Notes: generated from the sequence alone by a model not told the origin. DNA of 64,000 bases from Paenibacillus sp. CC-CFT747 (GCA_030323305.1 CP106741.1:4587501-4651500); one strand, 5' to 3'. Shown: positions 1-9,580, numbered from the stretch's first letter. Made by a program: numbers and translations.

Positions 1-431
1 CCCTTCTTGTGAGGGAAGCGGAGGATGGGGAAGGGGTGGAAAGGGGAAAGGTTCTCCTTGCGCCGGGAGGCTATCATATGGCGATGGTACAGGAGAACGG
101 CGGACATTTCCGGATCAAGCTTACGGAGGAGGAGCCCCGCATGGGTCACCGGCCTTCGGTTGACTATCTGTTTGAATCGCTGCTTCCATTCCGCCGACTG
201 AAGCGCCATATCGTCCTGATGACAGGCATGGGAAGCGACGGAGCTAAGGGAATGCTCGCGTTGCGCCAGGCAGGAGCCTTTTCCACGACAGCGGAATCCG
301 AAGAGTCGTGTGTGGTTTACGGAATGCCGAGGGCGGCGGTCCATCTAAACGGGGCGATGCATGTTCAGCCTCTTCCCCGAATCGCCTCCCATCTGGTCCG
401 CCTGACGGAGGATGGGATCGACAGAAGATAG
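1..431 (+). CDS. cheB: Chemotaxis response regulator protein-glutamate methylesterase CheB, C-terminal part (5' end outside window)
   Basis: The reading frame is open from the window edge, so only the C-terminal catalytic (methylesterase) domain is visible. CheB demethylates and deamidates glutamates on chemoreceptors at the inner membrane. Visible motifs are APGGYH, which carries the catalytic His (near base 75), and TGMGSDGAKG, which carries the catalytic Asp (near base 237). The nucleophilic Ser and the receiver domain lie upstream, outside the window. The GTG at 9 is only an internal codon. The gene is followed 40 bp later by cheA, as in Bacillales flagellar/che operons. Identity is secure from motifs and context. 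Confidence 0.9.
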   Translation, partial: LLVREAEDGEGVERGKVLLAPGGYHMAMVQENGGHFRIKLTEEEPRMGHRPSVDYLFESLLPFRRLKRHIVLMTGMGSDGAKGMLALRQAGAFSTTAESEESCVVYGMPRAAVHLNGAMHVQPLPRIASHLVRLTEDGIDRR

Positions 432-471
432 CCGCAAGGACAAGCTTTGAATATTAGCGGGGGTGCTTTAG

Positions 472-2506
472 TTGGAACTCAATCAATATCTATCCATGTT
501 TATCGATGAATCCACCGAACATCTGCAGGCCATCAACGAGAACTTGCTCGGACTCGAACAGAATCCTGAAGATACGTCGATCGTTCATACCATTTTTCGT
601 TCCGCCCATACCCTGAAAGGAATGTCGGCTACGATGGGCTTTGAGGATCTGGCCTCTCTTACGCATGAGATGGAGAACGTTCTGGATCTTGTAAGGAATC
701 ACAAGCTTGCGATGAATTCGTTTATCTTCGATTGTTTGTTCAAGAGCACGGATGCTCTCGAGGCTATGGTTCAGGATATCATCGGAGGAGGCACCGGGAA
801 AGCCGATGTCACCGAAATTGTCCTCGCCCTCAAGTCTATCGTAAGCGGCGATTACGGTAAGGGGAAGCTTCACCAGCATCAGCTGCCGGCTCTAGCCCGG
901 GAGGGAGCTCGATGATTTTCAGCTTTCCATCCTCGAGCAGTCTCTCGCATCAGGGTTTCACGTCTACCGCATCCAGGTGGCCGTTCAGGAAAATTGTGTC
1001 TTGAAGGCCGCCCGTGCCTATATGGTCTTTAACGTGCTGGAACAGAGCGGAGAGGTCGTCAAATCGATTCCTTCTGTCGAAGAAATCGAACAAGAGAAAT
1101 TCGACCGCACCTTCACCGTCTATTTCGTTACGCAGGTGGATGGACAAGCCTTGGAGGAAAGCATCACCGGCGTATCGGAGATTGAATCGGCGTCCGCGGC
1201 CGGTCTCGATTCCGACTCGCTCAAGGGTTGGGCGCAGCCAGCGGAATCGTCTGTTCCTGCAGCCGCCGCCGAGCTTCAGGAAGCCAAGGCACAAGCCGCC
1301 GCAGCCACGGCGGCACCGGCCAGACCGGTGGCTGCCCAGACGAATGCCCCGGTGGCAAGCCGGACCATCCGCGTGGATATCGAACGCTTGGATACGCTGA
1401 TGAACCTGTTCAGCGAGCTTCTGATCGACCGGGTAAGACTGGAGCAGCTGGCAGCCGAAATCCGCCGCAGCGATCTGGTGGAAACCGTGGAGCATATGGC
1501 CCGGGTCAGCAGCGACCTGCAGAACATTGTCCTTAAGCTCCGCATGGTTCCGGTCGAAACGGTTTTCAACCGCTTCCCCAGAATGATCCGAGATATTGCC
1601 AAGTCCTTGGACAAGAAGGTGGATCTGGTCGTCACCGGCTCAGAGACCGAGCTGGACCGTACGGTTATCGATGAAATCGGGGATCCGCTTGTTCACCTGC
1701 TGCGAAACGCGGTCGATCATGGAATCGAGACGGTATCGGAACGGGTAGCGGCTGGAAAGAACGAAACGGGAACCATTCATCTCCGGGCTTTTCACAGCGG
1801 CAACCACGTCTTTATCGAGATCGAAGAAGACGGCCGGGGCATCAACCGCGAGAAGGTTCTTCAAACCGCGATCAAGAACGGGGTCATCACCAAGGAGCAG
1901 GCGGCCAAAATGGCGGATGACGAGGTGCAGCAGCTGATCTTTGCCTCGGGCTTCAGCACCGCCGACAAGATTTCGGATATTTCCGGAAGAGGCGTCGGTC
2001 TGGACGTGGTGAAGACGAAGATCCAGTCCTTAGGCGGACATGTCGGGATAGATTCCAAATGGGGACTCGGAACGAAGTTTTCCGTCCAGCTTCCGCTCAC
2101 CCTATCCATCATTGCGGCGATGCTGGTTCGCGTTGGCCAGGAGAAATATGCCATCCCGCTGTCCTCCATCGTCGAAACGGCTGCCGTTCCGGCGGACAGA
2201 ATCCGTTCGGTGCACGGCAACAAGCTGATGGATTACCGGAAGGCCGTGGTGCCGGTTCTGTCGCTTGAGGAGATTTTGGATGTACCCAAACATGATGAAG
2301 TGGGAAGAGCGGAGGTCAACATGGTGATTATCCGCAAAGGGGACAGACAGGCTGCCCTGATCGTGGATGAGTTTATCGGGCAGCAGGAAATTGTCCTTAA
2401 GTCCTTAGGCAGCTATTTGACTCAAGTGTTTTCCATATCGGGAGCAACCATCCTTGGCGATGGCCAGGTCGCTTTGATCCTGGATCCGAACGCATTGATC
2501 AAGTAA
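472..2506 (+). CDS. cheA: Chemotaxis histidine kinase CheA (one frameshift near 890-907)
   Basis: Sensor kinase that autophosphorylates on an Hpt histidine and passes phosphate to CheY and CheB in the polar receptor array. It starts at TTG 472 behind GGGGGTG. The P1 domain has His46 in the AHTLKGMS motif. The P2-like region contains AVQENCVLKAARAYMVF. A dimerisation domain follows, then the ATPase with an N box (LLRNAVDHG) and a G box (GRGVGLDVV), then a C-terminal CheW-like domain. The frame changes between P1 and P2 around 890-907, from the frame of 472 to that of 977, with net +1. This fits a loss of two bases better than a single-base loss. Counting two bases restored, the protein is about 678 aa, the usual family length. 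cheW follows directly. Confidence 0.92.
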
Positions 2507-2535
2507 GGACCATTATAGTGATGGAGGGGTTCAGC

Positions 2536-2997
2536 ATGGCAGAAGAGTTGAAGGTAATCGTATTTGCATTGGGCCGTGAAGAATACGGCGTAGAGGTAGA
2601 GAAGGTAAAGACGATCGAACGAATGCAGCCCATGACGCGGGTGCCCAAGACGCCGGCCTTTATTCGCGGTGTCATCAACCTCCGGGGAGTGGTCGTGCCC
2701 GTCATCGACTTGAGGGAACGATTCGGCTTGGAAACCAGCGAATACACCGATAACACCCGAATTATTATCGTTGCGGTCAATGACCTGGAGGTCGGGCTGA
2801 TTGTGGATTCCGCCAATGATGTCATCGACGTGGACTCCGATTCGATCAGCGAAGCTCCTGAATTAGTAGGAGGAATCCGGGCCAAATATTTACGCGGAAT
2901 TGCCCGGATCGGAGATGACCGCATTCTGGTCCTTCTGAATCTATCGGAAGTACTCAACCGGAAAGAGATTATTCAGCTGGAGCACCTGGAGGACTAG
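2536..2997 (+). CDS. cheW: Chemotaxis coupling protein CheW
   Basis: Scaffold that couples chemoreceptors to CheA in the membrane-associated signalling array. The ATG at 2536 is preferred over the in-frame GTG 2518 because GGAGGGG (2523-2529) sits six bases before it. The 153-aa product is one CheW (SH3-like) domain, with the typical region TPAFIRGVINLRGVVVPVID near residues 45-65. It is intact. It lies between cheA and cheC in the same operon, with only five bases before the cheC start. Confidence 0.95.
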   Translation: MAEELKVIVFALGREEYGVEVEKVKTIERMQPMTRVPKTPAFIRGVINLRGVVVPVIDLRERFGLETSEYTDNTRIIIVAVNDLEVGLIVDSANDVIDVDSDSISEAPELVGGIRAKYLRGIARIGDDRILVLLNLSEVLNRKEIIQLEHLED

Positions 2998-3002
2998 GCC
3001 GC

Positions 3003-3620
3003 GTGAAGGAATGGAAACCACTCGCCGAATTTCAACTGGACGTTCTAAAGGAAGTGGGCAATATCGGCGCGGGTCATGCAGCGACCGCGTTATCCAATCT
3101 GCTCGATAAACCGGTGGACATGCTGGTTCCCCAAGTCCGCCTCGTTCCCTTCGAAGGCATTTCGGAAAGTGTCGGCGGGGCGGAGGAAGTGGTGGTGGCC
3201 ATTTACTTAAGGGTAGAGGGCGAAACACCGGGGAATATGTTTTTTATCTTATCCGAAGAATCCGCCAAAGGACTTCTTCGGAACCTGGCCGGGATGGAAA
3301 CCGAGAAAGAAGACGGTTTTACCGATATGGAGTTATCGGCTCTGAACGAGATCGGCAACATTCTGGCCGGTTCCTATTTAAGCTCTCTCGCCGACTTAAC
3401 CAAGCTAAACATGGCCCCTACGGTTCCGGCTCTCGCCATGGATATGGCCGGTGCCATCCTAAGCTACGGGCTGCTCCAGCACGGGCAGATGGGGGACCAC
3501 GCCTTGTTCATCGACACCAAGTTTCTGAACGGGGAAGAGGAAGTCGAAGGCCGATTCTTTCTCATACCGGATCCCGATTCCTTCGATGTCCTGTTCTCTG
3601 CATTGGGAGTCACATCATGA
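3003..3620 (+). CDS. cheC: CheY-P phosphatase CheC
   Basis: CheC dephosphorylates CheY-P and binds CheD to tune receptor adaptation. It starts at GTG 3003 behind the GGAGG inside the cheW end. The 205-aa protein carries two CheC/CheX/FliY motifs, DVLKEVGNIGAGHA near residue 14 and SALNEIGNILAGS near residue 112. Both keep the (D/S)xxxExxN catalytic pattern, so both centres look active. Its stop overlaps the cheD start (ATGA at 3617-3620), suggesting translational coupling, which fits the CheC-CheD partnership. Confidence 0.95.
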   Translation: MKEWKPLAEFQLDVLKEVGNIGAGHAATALSNLLDKPVDMLVPQVRLVPFEGISESVGGAEEVVVAIYLRVEGETPGNMFFILSEESAKGLLRNLAGMETEKEDGFTDMELSALNEIGNILAGSYLSSLADLTKLNMAPTVPALAMDMAGAILSYGLLQHGQMGDHALFIDTKFLNGEEEVEGRFFLIPDPDSFDVLFSALGVTS

Positions 3621-4110
3621 AGTCGTCCAATCTTATTAAGGTCGGAATGGCTGATCTGCAGGTGGCCTCCCAACCGGACGTTCTGAAATCAGCCGGGCTG
3701 GGTTCCTGCGTGGGCGTTACGTTGTTCGACCCCGAGAGCCGGGTGGGGGGATGGCGCACATCATGCTTCCTTCCTCCGATATTGCGAGAGAAGGTCAGCT
3801 TAATCTGGCGAAGTATGCGGACACCGCCATTCCCGAGCTCATCCGGTTAATGGTCAGCCGGGGAGCCTCTGTAAAGAGACTGGAATCCAAAATGGCGGGC
3901 GGGTCCCAGATGTTTGCCTTCTCGACCGGAAGCGACAGCATGCGGATCGGACCGAGAAACGCGGAATCGTGCAAAACCATGCTGAGCAAATACGCAATCC
4001 CGCTTATGGCGGAAGACACGGGAGGGAACCATGGACGAACCATTGAATTTGACTGTTCGACGGGAGTCTTATCGGTGCGCAGTGTGCAAAAGGGCAGCAA
4101 GGAAATGTAA
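3617..4110 (+). CDS. cheD: Chemoreceptor glutamine deamidase CheD (one frameshift at 3745-3750)
   Basis: Deamidates receptor glutamines and forms a complex with CheC. It starts at ATG 3617, overlapping cheC. Conserved segments are SAGLGSCVGVTLFDP with the catalytic Cys, GGMAHIMLP with the catalytic His, and AGGSQMF. The frame breaks in a run that reads six G (3745-3750). Seven G would restore RVGGMAHIML and a 164-aa protein, matching the family. The break separates Cys from His, so if it were real the protein would be inactive. I judge it a base-calling loss because of the wider pattern in this window. Confidence 0.9.
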
Positions 4111-4113
4111 ATC

Positions 4114-4532
4114 ATGAAGGGCAGGATCAGCTGGAATCTGGCCTTTGCCGTCTTCGGGTTCGGGGTTACCCTGCTTTTATCCTTATCCCGCAACGTTTGG
4201 ACTACTTCCTTGATCCGGGCGGTCCTGTGCGGGGTGTTCTTTTTCTTCCTTATGTTTCTGATCCGATTCGTTCTATCGGTCCTTCTTGCTCCGCCAAAAG
4301 AATCTTCTCCAAGCAGCGGATACCGTCAGGAGGAGCAGGATTCCCACAAAGGAAGAAGCCTGGATATAACGACACCGGAGGACCCCGGCTCCCTGAAGGA
4401 ACTGTTGAACCCGCAGGGGATTCTTCGAAAGACACGGACGTGTTCACTCCGCTGAAGCCGCCGAAGCTCGCAACCAAGACTCTAGATCCCGAGGAACTGG
4501 CGAAGGCCGTACGCCATATTTCAGAAGAATAA
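4114..4532 (+). CDS. Small membrane protein of unknown function between cheD and sigD (one frameshift at 4416-4419)
   Basis: Product not recognised. It starts at ATG 4114, three bases after cheD. Two hydrophobic segments, near residues 8-25 and 30-52, suggest two membrane helices with a short connecting turn. A hydrophilic tail of about 85 residues follows. One G lost in a run reading GGGG (4416-4419) would restore a tail ending LDPEELAKAVRHISEE and a 139-aa protein. Its position inside the chemotaxis/sigD operon suggests a motility or envelope role, but nothing in the sequence proves this. Confidence 0.7.
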
Positions 4533-4547
4533 GGTGGTGACTCTTTA

Positions 4548-5332
4548 ATGAAGGAAGCCAAGCATTCCCCTTATCCAATTTGCCTCTCTGGAAGCAGTGG
4601 AAAGAAGAGGGCTCGACCGAGGCCAAGAAAAGTCTCATCGAGCAGTACATTCCGCTTGTCGACTTTGTTTCCAACCGGTTGGCCATCGGCTTACCCAAAA
4701 ACATATCGCGGGACGACCTGTCCAGCTATGGTATAATGGGCCTGATTGACGCGATTGACAAATTTGACTATACCCGGGGGCTTCAATTCGAAACGTACGC
4801 TTCCTGGCGGATCCGCGGCGCGGTGATTGACGGGCTGCGCCAGGGAGACTGGGTCCCTCGTTCCGTCAGGGAAAAAGCGAAGAAGATTGAGGATGCCTAC
4901 CAGAAGCTGGAGCAGAAGTATTTGCGGTCGGTGACGGATGCGGAAATAAGCGAATACCTCCAGGTTTCGGAAGGGGACTTTCAGCAAATGGTTAACGATA
5001 TCGCGATTACCTCCGTCTGCTCGATTGACGATCCTATTAAAGAAGAAGAGGCGGAGACCCGCTTGTCCCTCCTGGTCGACGAGACGGCCAAAAATCCCGA
5101 TTACAAAGTTAACGAGGTATACCTGAAGGATACCCTCGCTAAAGCCATAGACAAGCTTACGGAAAAAGAAAGAACCGTGGTTTCCCTGTTTTATTTCGAG
5201 GAGCTCTCGCTAAGCGAGATTGCGGAGGTCATGAGCTTGTCTCCGTCCCGCATCTCCCAGCTGCACTCGAAGGCTATTCTGAGACTCAGGGGCTCCTTGG
5301 GCCGTTTTAAAGGCCAACTGTTCCAAAATTAG
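4548..5332 (+). CDS. sigD: RNA polymerase sigma-D (FliA) factor for motility genes (one frameshift at 4567-4570)
   Basis: Sigma-28 family factor that directs late flagellar, chemotaxis and autolysin genes. The ATG at 4548 has GGTGGTGA upstream. The start is separated from the main frame by one lost C in a run reading CCCC (4567-4570), and restoring it gives MKEAKHSPLSNLPLWKQW and 261 aa. Region 2 contains YGIMGLIDAIDKFD and the FETYASWRIRGAVIDGLR segment, which binds core polymerase and the -10 element. Region 4 ends with the helix-turn-helix LSLSEIAEVMSLSPSRISQL. It closes the chemotaxis operon as in Bacillus. Confidence 0.93.
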
Positions 5333-5354
5333 AAAGAAGCTAAGGAGAACGAAT

Positions 5355-6766
5355 ATGAGCGGAACAGAACTTCCGTTAGAGAATTATATTCAGATCACGC
5401 TAACCGACGATCGGTTGCAGGCTTATCTTCATCTAACCTCTTGGGATGACGAGTTCCTGTGCAGCCGGGTTCAGCTTGAAGAGCTGCTAGAGAAAAAGGA
5501 GTAGTTTACGGTCTTCAGCAGGACACCCTGGCGGCCATCGCCGCCGCTCCTCAAGCCTTCGTGAATCAAAAGATGGTAGTGGCATGCGGGGTTCCTCCCA
5601 AGAACGGGAAAAACGGCCGCATCGACTACAAGTACGATTTGGACAACGACCATCACAAACCGATGGAGCTGGAAGACGGAACGGTGGATTATAAGGAACT
5701 GACCAAAATCTACAACATCCAAAAGGGGGAACTGCTGGCCCAAAGGTTTCTGCCCGAGGAAGGAACAGCGGGCATTGCCGTCACTGGCGAGTCCATCTCC
5801 CCCAAGAAAGGGCGGGAGGTCCGGTTCAAGGTTGGGAAGAATGTCGTCACGGATGCGGAGCAGATGCGTATGTATGCGGCCATTGATGGAGTCCTTACCC
5901 GTACCGACCGGGATAAAATCAATGTTTTTCCGATTTATGAAGTAAACGGTGATCTGGATTATAACATCGGAAACATTGATTTTATCGGATCGGTCGTTAT
6001 CCGGGGAAATGTGCTGAGCGGGTTTCGGGTTAAGGCCTCCGGCGATATCCGCATCACCGGCAGTGTGGAGGCCGCCGAGCTGACGGCCGGCGGGTCCATT
6101 GAGATCGGTGCCGGCTTTCTCGGGCAGAACAAAGGGGTCATCACGGCAGGTAAAAACGTGAGAAGCTCTTTTATCCAGGACGGGCGGGTCGAAGCCGTGG
6201 AAGACATTGTCGTTAACCAAAGCATCATGCACTCCACCGTACGCGCAGGACGCCATGTTATCTGTACGGGAGCCAAGGGCTTGATCGTAGGCGGTCTTAT
6301 CCAGGCGGGAGAGAAAGTCGAGGCCCGAACGGTAGGCAACTCGATGTCGACGTCAACCGTAATAGAGGTAGGCGTCCTGCCGGAGCTTCGAAACGAACTG
6401 ATCGAATTGCGCTCGCAGGCGAGGACGGTTTCGGAGAATTTGAAGAAAGCGGAGCAGGCGCTCGTTCTTCTGGATCAGCTGGCGGCAGCAGGTCAGCTTA
6501 CGCCCGACAAGCTCGCGCTTAGAATCAGGCTCACCAATACAAGAAGACAGAATACCGGGGAGCTGACCGAAATACGCGAACGCATCTATGAGCTGGAATC
6601 GTCCCTTGAGGATGCAGACAAGGCCGGAATAGAAATCGGCTCCACCATCTACAGCGGCACGAAGCTTGTGATCGGACGTTCCACCCGGTTTATTAAAGAC
6701 ACGGTCATGAGGGTTCATTTCCGGCTGGAAGAGGGAGACATCGTGATGGGATCCCGGACGGGTTAG
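5355..6766 (+). CDS. FapA (DUF342) family protein (one frameshift at 5493-5499)
   Basis: FapA-family (flagellar assembly protein A, polymerin-like) proteins form an extended beta-solenoid. Their biochemical role is not well defined. It starts at ATG 5355 behind AAGGAG. The N-terminal stretch MSGTELPLENYIQITL is followed by a frame break in AAAAAGG (5493-5499), and one restored base gives LEEKKGVVYGLQQ. The central repeats (SGDIRITGSVEAAELTAGGSI and the following turns, residues about 215-330) are the DUF342 beta-helix. A coiled coil (about 345-420) and a short beta domain follow. Restored length is 470 aa. Confidence 0.8.
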
Positions 6767-6809
6767 CCGGTATGATTCCTATCAGACGCGCATTTCTGCA
6801 AAGGCCGTC

Positions 6810-7379
6810 ATGTCGAGATTAGTTTTGCAAGAGAGGATGAAGGATTTGACATACGCTTGGATCTATATTGTGCTTTTGGGCCTGCTTCTCTTGGTTGTTT
6901 CCCGGTTCGCTCCGAAGCCGTCCGAGCCCTCCGCTTCCCTTCTAAAAGACATGGAGGAAACGATGGGAAGCTTCGCAGCGGAACTAGAGGAAGAGAACCG
7001 GGAGCTTCTGGAGACGATTGCGGTCATGAACAAGGAGCAGGAGAAGCGGATGGCCCGCCTGGAGGCGCGCATTGATCAACTGGAGAAGCACTCTCATGCT
7101 CTCTCCCAAGAGCTGAAGAGCGTACGGCTGAAAGCCCAAAGCTCACCTCCGCCGGCAGCGATGCCGGTTAAAGCCGAAGAGAGAGTACGGGAGGAGCCCC
7201 TTCCTTCCTCTCAACCCGAGCCGCCTGCAACTGATCTGAAGAGCCGCTATGGCGAGCTTTTCGGGTTTTATGCCGAAGGCAAATCGGTGGAGCAGATCGC
7301 AAAGAAGCTCGGGATGAACAAGGGAGAGGTACAGCTGATTCTCCAGCTTGCCAAGCAGGAGGAAGCTAATCGTGCTTAA
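6810..7379 (+). CDS. SwrB/YlxL-like membrane-anchored coiled-coil protein with C-terminal HTH-like segment
   Basis: The gene sits where swrB (ylxL) lies in Bacillus, between sigD and rpsB, and has the same layout. There is one N-terminal membrane helix (about residues 14-30), then a coiled coil (about 45-110), then a Pro/Ser-rich linker, then a short helix-turn-helix-like end, AEGKSVEQIAKKLGMNKGEV. SwrB promotes flagellar export/assembly in Bacillus. Similarity here is inferred from layout and position only. The start could be ATG 6810 or ATG 6837, and 6837 has GAGAGG immediately before it, which is too close. It is intact at 189 aa and overlaps the next gene by eight bases. Confidence 0.65.
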   Translation: MSRLVLQERMKDLTYAWIYIVLLGLLLLVVSRFAPKPSEPSASLLKDMEETMGSFAAELEEENRELLETIAVMNKEQEKRMARLEARIDQLEKHSHALSQELKSVRLKAQSSPPPAAMPVKAEERVREEPLPSSQPEPPATDLKSRYGELFGFYAEGKSVEQIAKKLGMNKGEVQLILQLAKQEEANRA

Positions 7380-7856
7380 GAACAGAAGCCTTCTGAAAGG
7401 ATTGGGGATCGGTCTCATGGTGGGAGCGTTCCTCGTCCAGCTGATGAACGGGGCGGCCGCCATCGAATCCCGCACGGCCTCGAATAATCCGGAGCCGAGC
7501 TACGATGTGGAGACCCTGAAAACGAAGGCCGCGGAGAAGGGACTGGTGGTGGAAAGCCGGAAAGACTGGGAAGCGCTGACCGCTGCCGCTAAAAAAGCAG
7601 AGCAGACGCCGGCCCCTACCACTGCCCCCGCACCTTCGGCACCGGAGAGAACTATCTTCCTTTATAAAGATATGAGCTTCTCGCAGGTCGAGGAGTATCT
7701 TTTCGTATCCGGCGTCATTCAGGACCGGCTTGCCTTCCAGGAGAAGATAGCGGCCGGCAAACTGGAGAACCGCATTCAAGCCGGACTGTATACCTTCAAA
7801 GTCAACTCTTCTATAGATGAAGTGATCGCCAAAATCGCTCCTCCCCCAAGTCGTAA
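7372..7856 (+). CDS. MltG-like (YceG-like) N-terminal domain protein (probable one-base loss at 7843-7847 hides the true stop)
   Basis: Small membrane protein with one N-terminal helix (residues about 5-25), an Ala/Pro-rich linker and a C-terminal domain. That domain reads MSFSQVEEYLFVSGVIQD...RIQAGLYTF, resembling the LysM-like part of endolytic transglycosylase MltG but lacking the catalytic domain. It starts at GTG 7372 with AGGAGG upstream. As read, the frame continues to 7941, but it would then code straight through a perfect intrinsic terminator (7864-7899). One extra C in the run reading CCCCC (7843-7847) ends the protein at TAA 7854-7856, giving 161 aa. I prefer that end. Confidence 0.65.
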
Positions 7857-7863
7857 ACCCCTT

Positions 7864-7899
7864 GTCCCAGGCCTTATCGAAGGCTTGGGACTTTTGTTT
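7864..7899 (+). terminator. Intrinsic terminator closing the che-sigD-mltG-like unit
   Basis: The arms GTCCCAGGCCTT (7864-7875) and AAGGCTTGGGAC (7880-7891) pair over 12 bp with one G-T wobble around a four-base loop, followed by TTTTGTTT. It lies immediately upstream of the rpsB promoter. Confidence 0.85.
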
Positions 7900-7918
7900 G
7901 GTTTTGTCGGATGGGCAG

Positions 7919-7947
7919 TTGCATCGCTCCAACAGTTGTGATATATT
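7919..7947 (+). promoter_or_regulatory. Sigma-A promoter for rpsB
   Basis: The -35 TTGCAT (7919-7924) and -10 TATATT (7942-7947) are separated by 17 bp. It lies just after a terminator and about 120 bp before rpsB. That leaves a long leader, which may host S2 autoregulation (inference). Confidence 0.75.
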
Positions 7948-8065
7948 AACTCATGGTGTTAAAAACACACGTCAATCAATCCGTTCAAGGGTGCTCCTTA
8001 GGGAGTTTTGATCGGAGATGCGAGAGACGGAGGGAAAATACAAAACCAAGAGGAGGTGTGTGAAG

Positions 8066-8764
8066 ATGGCAGTAATCTCCATGAAGCAGCTGCTGGAGGC
8101 TGGTGTACACTTTGGTCACCAAACCCGCCGCTGGAATCCTAAAATGGATCGTTACATCTTCACCGAAAGAAACGGAATTTACATTATCGACTTGCAGAAA
8201 ACAGTCAAGAAGGTAGAAGAGGCTTATAACTTTGTTAAGTCTGTCGCTGCCGAAGGCGGTACTTTCCTGTTTGTCGGAACCAAGAAGCAGGCTCAGGACT
8301 CGGTTGCCGAGGAAGCTGAACGCTGCGGAATGTTCTACATCAACCAACGCTGGTTGGGTGGAACGCTGACCAACTTCCAAACCATCCAGAAGCGGATCGA
8401 CCGTCTGCATCAGCTGGAAAAGTGGGAAGAGGACGGCACTTTCGAACTTCTGCCTAAGAAAGAGGTTATCATTCTCCGCAAAGAGAAAGAGCGTCTCGAG
8501 AAATTCCTGGGCGGAATCAAGAACATGAAAGGCCTGCCAAGCGCGCTTTTCATTATCGACCCTCGCAAAGAACGCATCGCGGTTGCCGAAGCCCGCAAGC
8601 TGGGTATCCCAATCGTCGGTATTGTTGATACGAACTGCGATCCGGACGAAATCGACTACGTGATTCCGGGTAATGACGACGCGATCCGTGCCGTTAAGCT
8701 GCTTACCGCCAAAATCGCGGACGCTGTTATCGAAGCTCACCAAGGCGAGCAAACGACAGCTTAA
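8066..8764 (+). CDS. rpsB: 30S ribosomal protein S2
   Basis: Small-subunit protein needed for assembly of the 30S head/body junction and S1 or mRNA interactions. It starts at ATG 8066 behind a strong AGGAGGTG (8051-8058). The 232-aa protein is intact and shows the S2 signatures LEAGVHFGHQTRRWNPKM near the N-terminus and GIPIVGIVDTNCDPDEIDYVIPGND near residue 180. It is paired with tsf as in nearly all bacteria, but a terminator-like hairpin lies between the two. Confidence 0.98.
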   Translation: MAVISMKQLLEAGVHFGHQTRRWNPKMDRYIFTERNGIYIIDLQKTVKKVEEAYNFVKSVAAEGGTFLFVGTKKQAQDSVAEEAERCGMFYINQRWLGGTLTNFQTIQKRIDRLHQLEKWEEDGTFELLPKKEVIILRKEKERLEKFLGGIKNMKGLPSALFIIDPRKERIAVAEARKLGIPIVGIVDTNCDPDEIDYVIPGNDDAIRAVKLLTAKIADAVIEAHQGEQTTA

Positions 8765-8777
8765 TTGAACTAATTAG

Positions 8778-8824
8778 AAAAAGGGTGGGTTGATGGTGTA
8801 ATAACCGATCGCCGCCCTTTTTTT
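8778..8824 (+). terminator. Terminator/attenuator between rpsB and tsf
   Basis: The arm AAAAGGGTGG pairs with CCGCCCTTTT, with one wobble, across a loop of about 22 bases, and ends in a run of seven T. No strong promoter is visible before tsf, so it probably attenuates rather than fully stops transcription. Confidence 0.7.
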
Positions 8825-8886
8825 GAGCCTGCGAACGGCTTCATTTCTAGAAACTAATAAGCTATCCACTATAGGGAGGTTCCATT

Positions 8887-9540
8887 ATGGCAGTTACAGC
8901 GGCAATGGTTAAAGAATTGCGTGAGAAAACAGGAGCAGGAATGCTCGATTGCAAAAAAGCTCTGGAAGAAGCAAACGGGGATGTTACGAAAGCATCCGAA
9001 ATCCTTCGCGAGAAAGGTTTGGCGGCAGCAGCTAACAAAGCCGGCCGTATCGCAACGGAAGGCGCAGTAGGCTCCTACATCCATGCCGGCGGCCGGATCG
9101 GCGTTCTGGTTGAAGTCAACTGCGAAACCGACTTCGTTGCCAAAACCGACCAGTTCCAGCAGCTCGTTAAAGATATCGCTATGCAAATCTCCGCTTCCAG
9201 CCCTCGCTATGTTCGCCGGGAAGAAGTACCGACGGAAGATATCGAGAAAGAGCGCGAGATTCTGAAAGCCCAGGCTCTGAACGAAGGCAAGCCGGAGAAA
9301 ATCGTCGAGAAAATGGTGGAAGGCCGCCTCAGCAAATTCTACGAGGAATTCTGTTTGATGGAGCAAGCTTTCATTAAAGATCCCGATAAAACGATCTCCC
9401 AGCTTCTGAACGAGAAGATCAGCACGATCGGAGAGAACATCTCCATCCGCCGCTTCGTTCGCTTCGAGCTCGGAGAAGGCCTGGAGAAGAAAGTCGACAA
9501 CTTCGTTGAAGAAGTAATGGCGCAAGCTAAAATGCAATAA
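8887..9540 (+). CDS. tsf: Translation elongation factor Ts
   Basis: Guanine nucleotide exchange factor that recycles EF-Tu. ATG 8887 follows GGGAGG (8874-8879). The N-terminal UBA-like domain holds the family signature VKELREKTGAGMLDCKKAL, and the second signature, around GRIGVLVEVNCETDFVA, contacts EF-Tu. The 217-aa length is the short Paenibacillus/thermophile form, lacking part of the second core subdomain present in the roughly 290-aa Bacillus subtilis protein. It is intact. Confidence 0.97.
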   Translation: MAVTAAMVKELREKTGAGMLDCKKALEEANGDVTKASEILREKGLAAAANKAGRIATEGAVGSYIHAGGRIGVLVEVNCETDFVAKTDQFQQLVKDIAMQISASSPRYVRREEVPTEDIEKEREILKAQALNEGKPEKIVEKMVEGRLSKFYEEFCLMEQAFIKDPDKTISQLLNEKISTIGENISIRRFVRFELGEGLEKKVDNFVEEVMAQAKMQ

Positions 9541-9555
9541 GCAACAACAAGAGAG

Positions 9556-9580
9556 AGGAACACGCTGTGTTCCTTCTTTT
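9556..9580 (+). terminator. Hairpin attenuator between tsf and pyrH
   Basis: AGGAACAC (9556-9563) and GTGTTCCT (9567-9574) form a perfect 8-bp stem with a three-base loop, followed by TCTTTT. It ends about 35 bp before the pyrH start. Confidence 0.65.
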
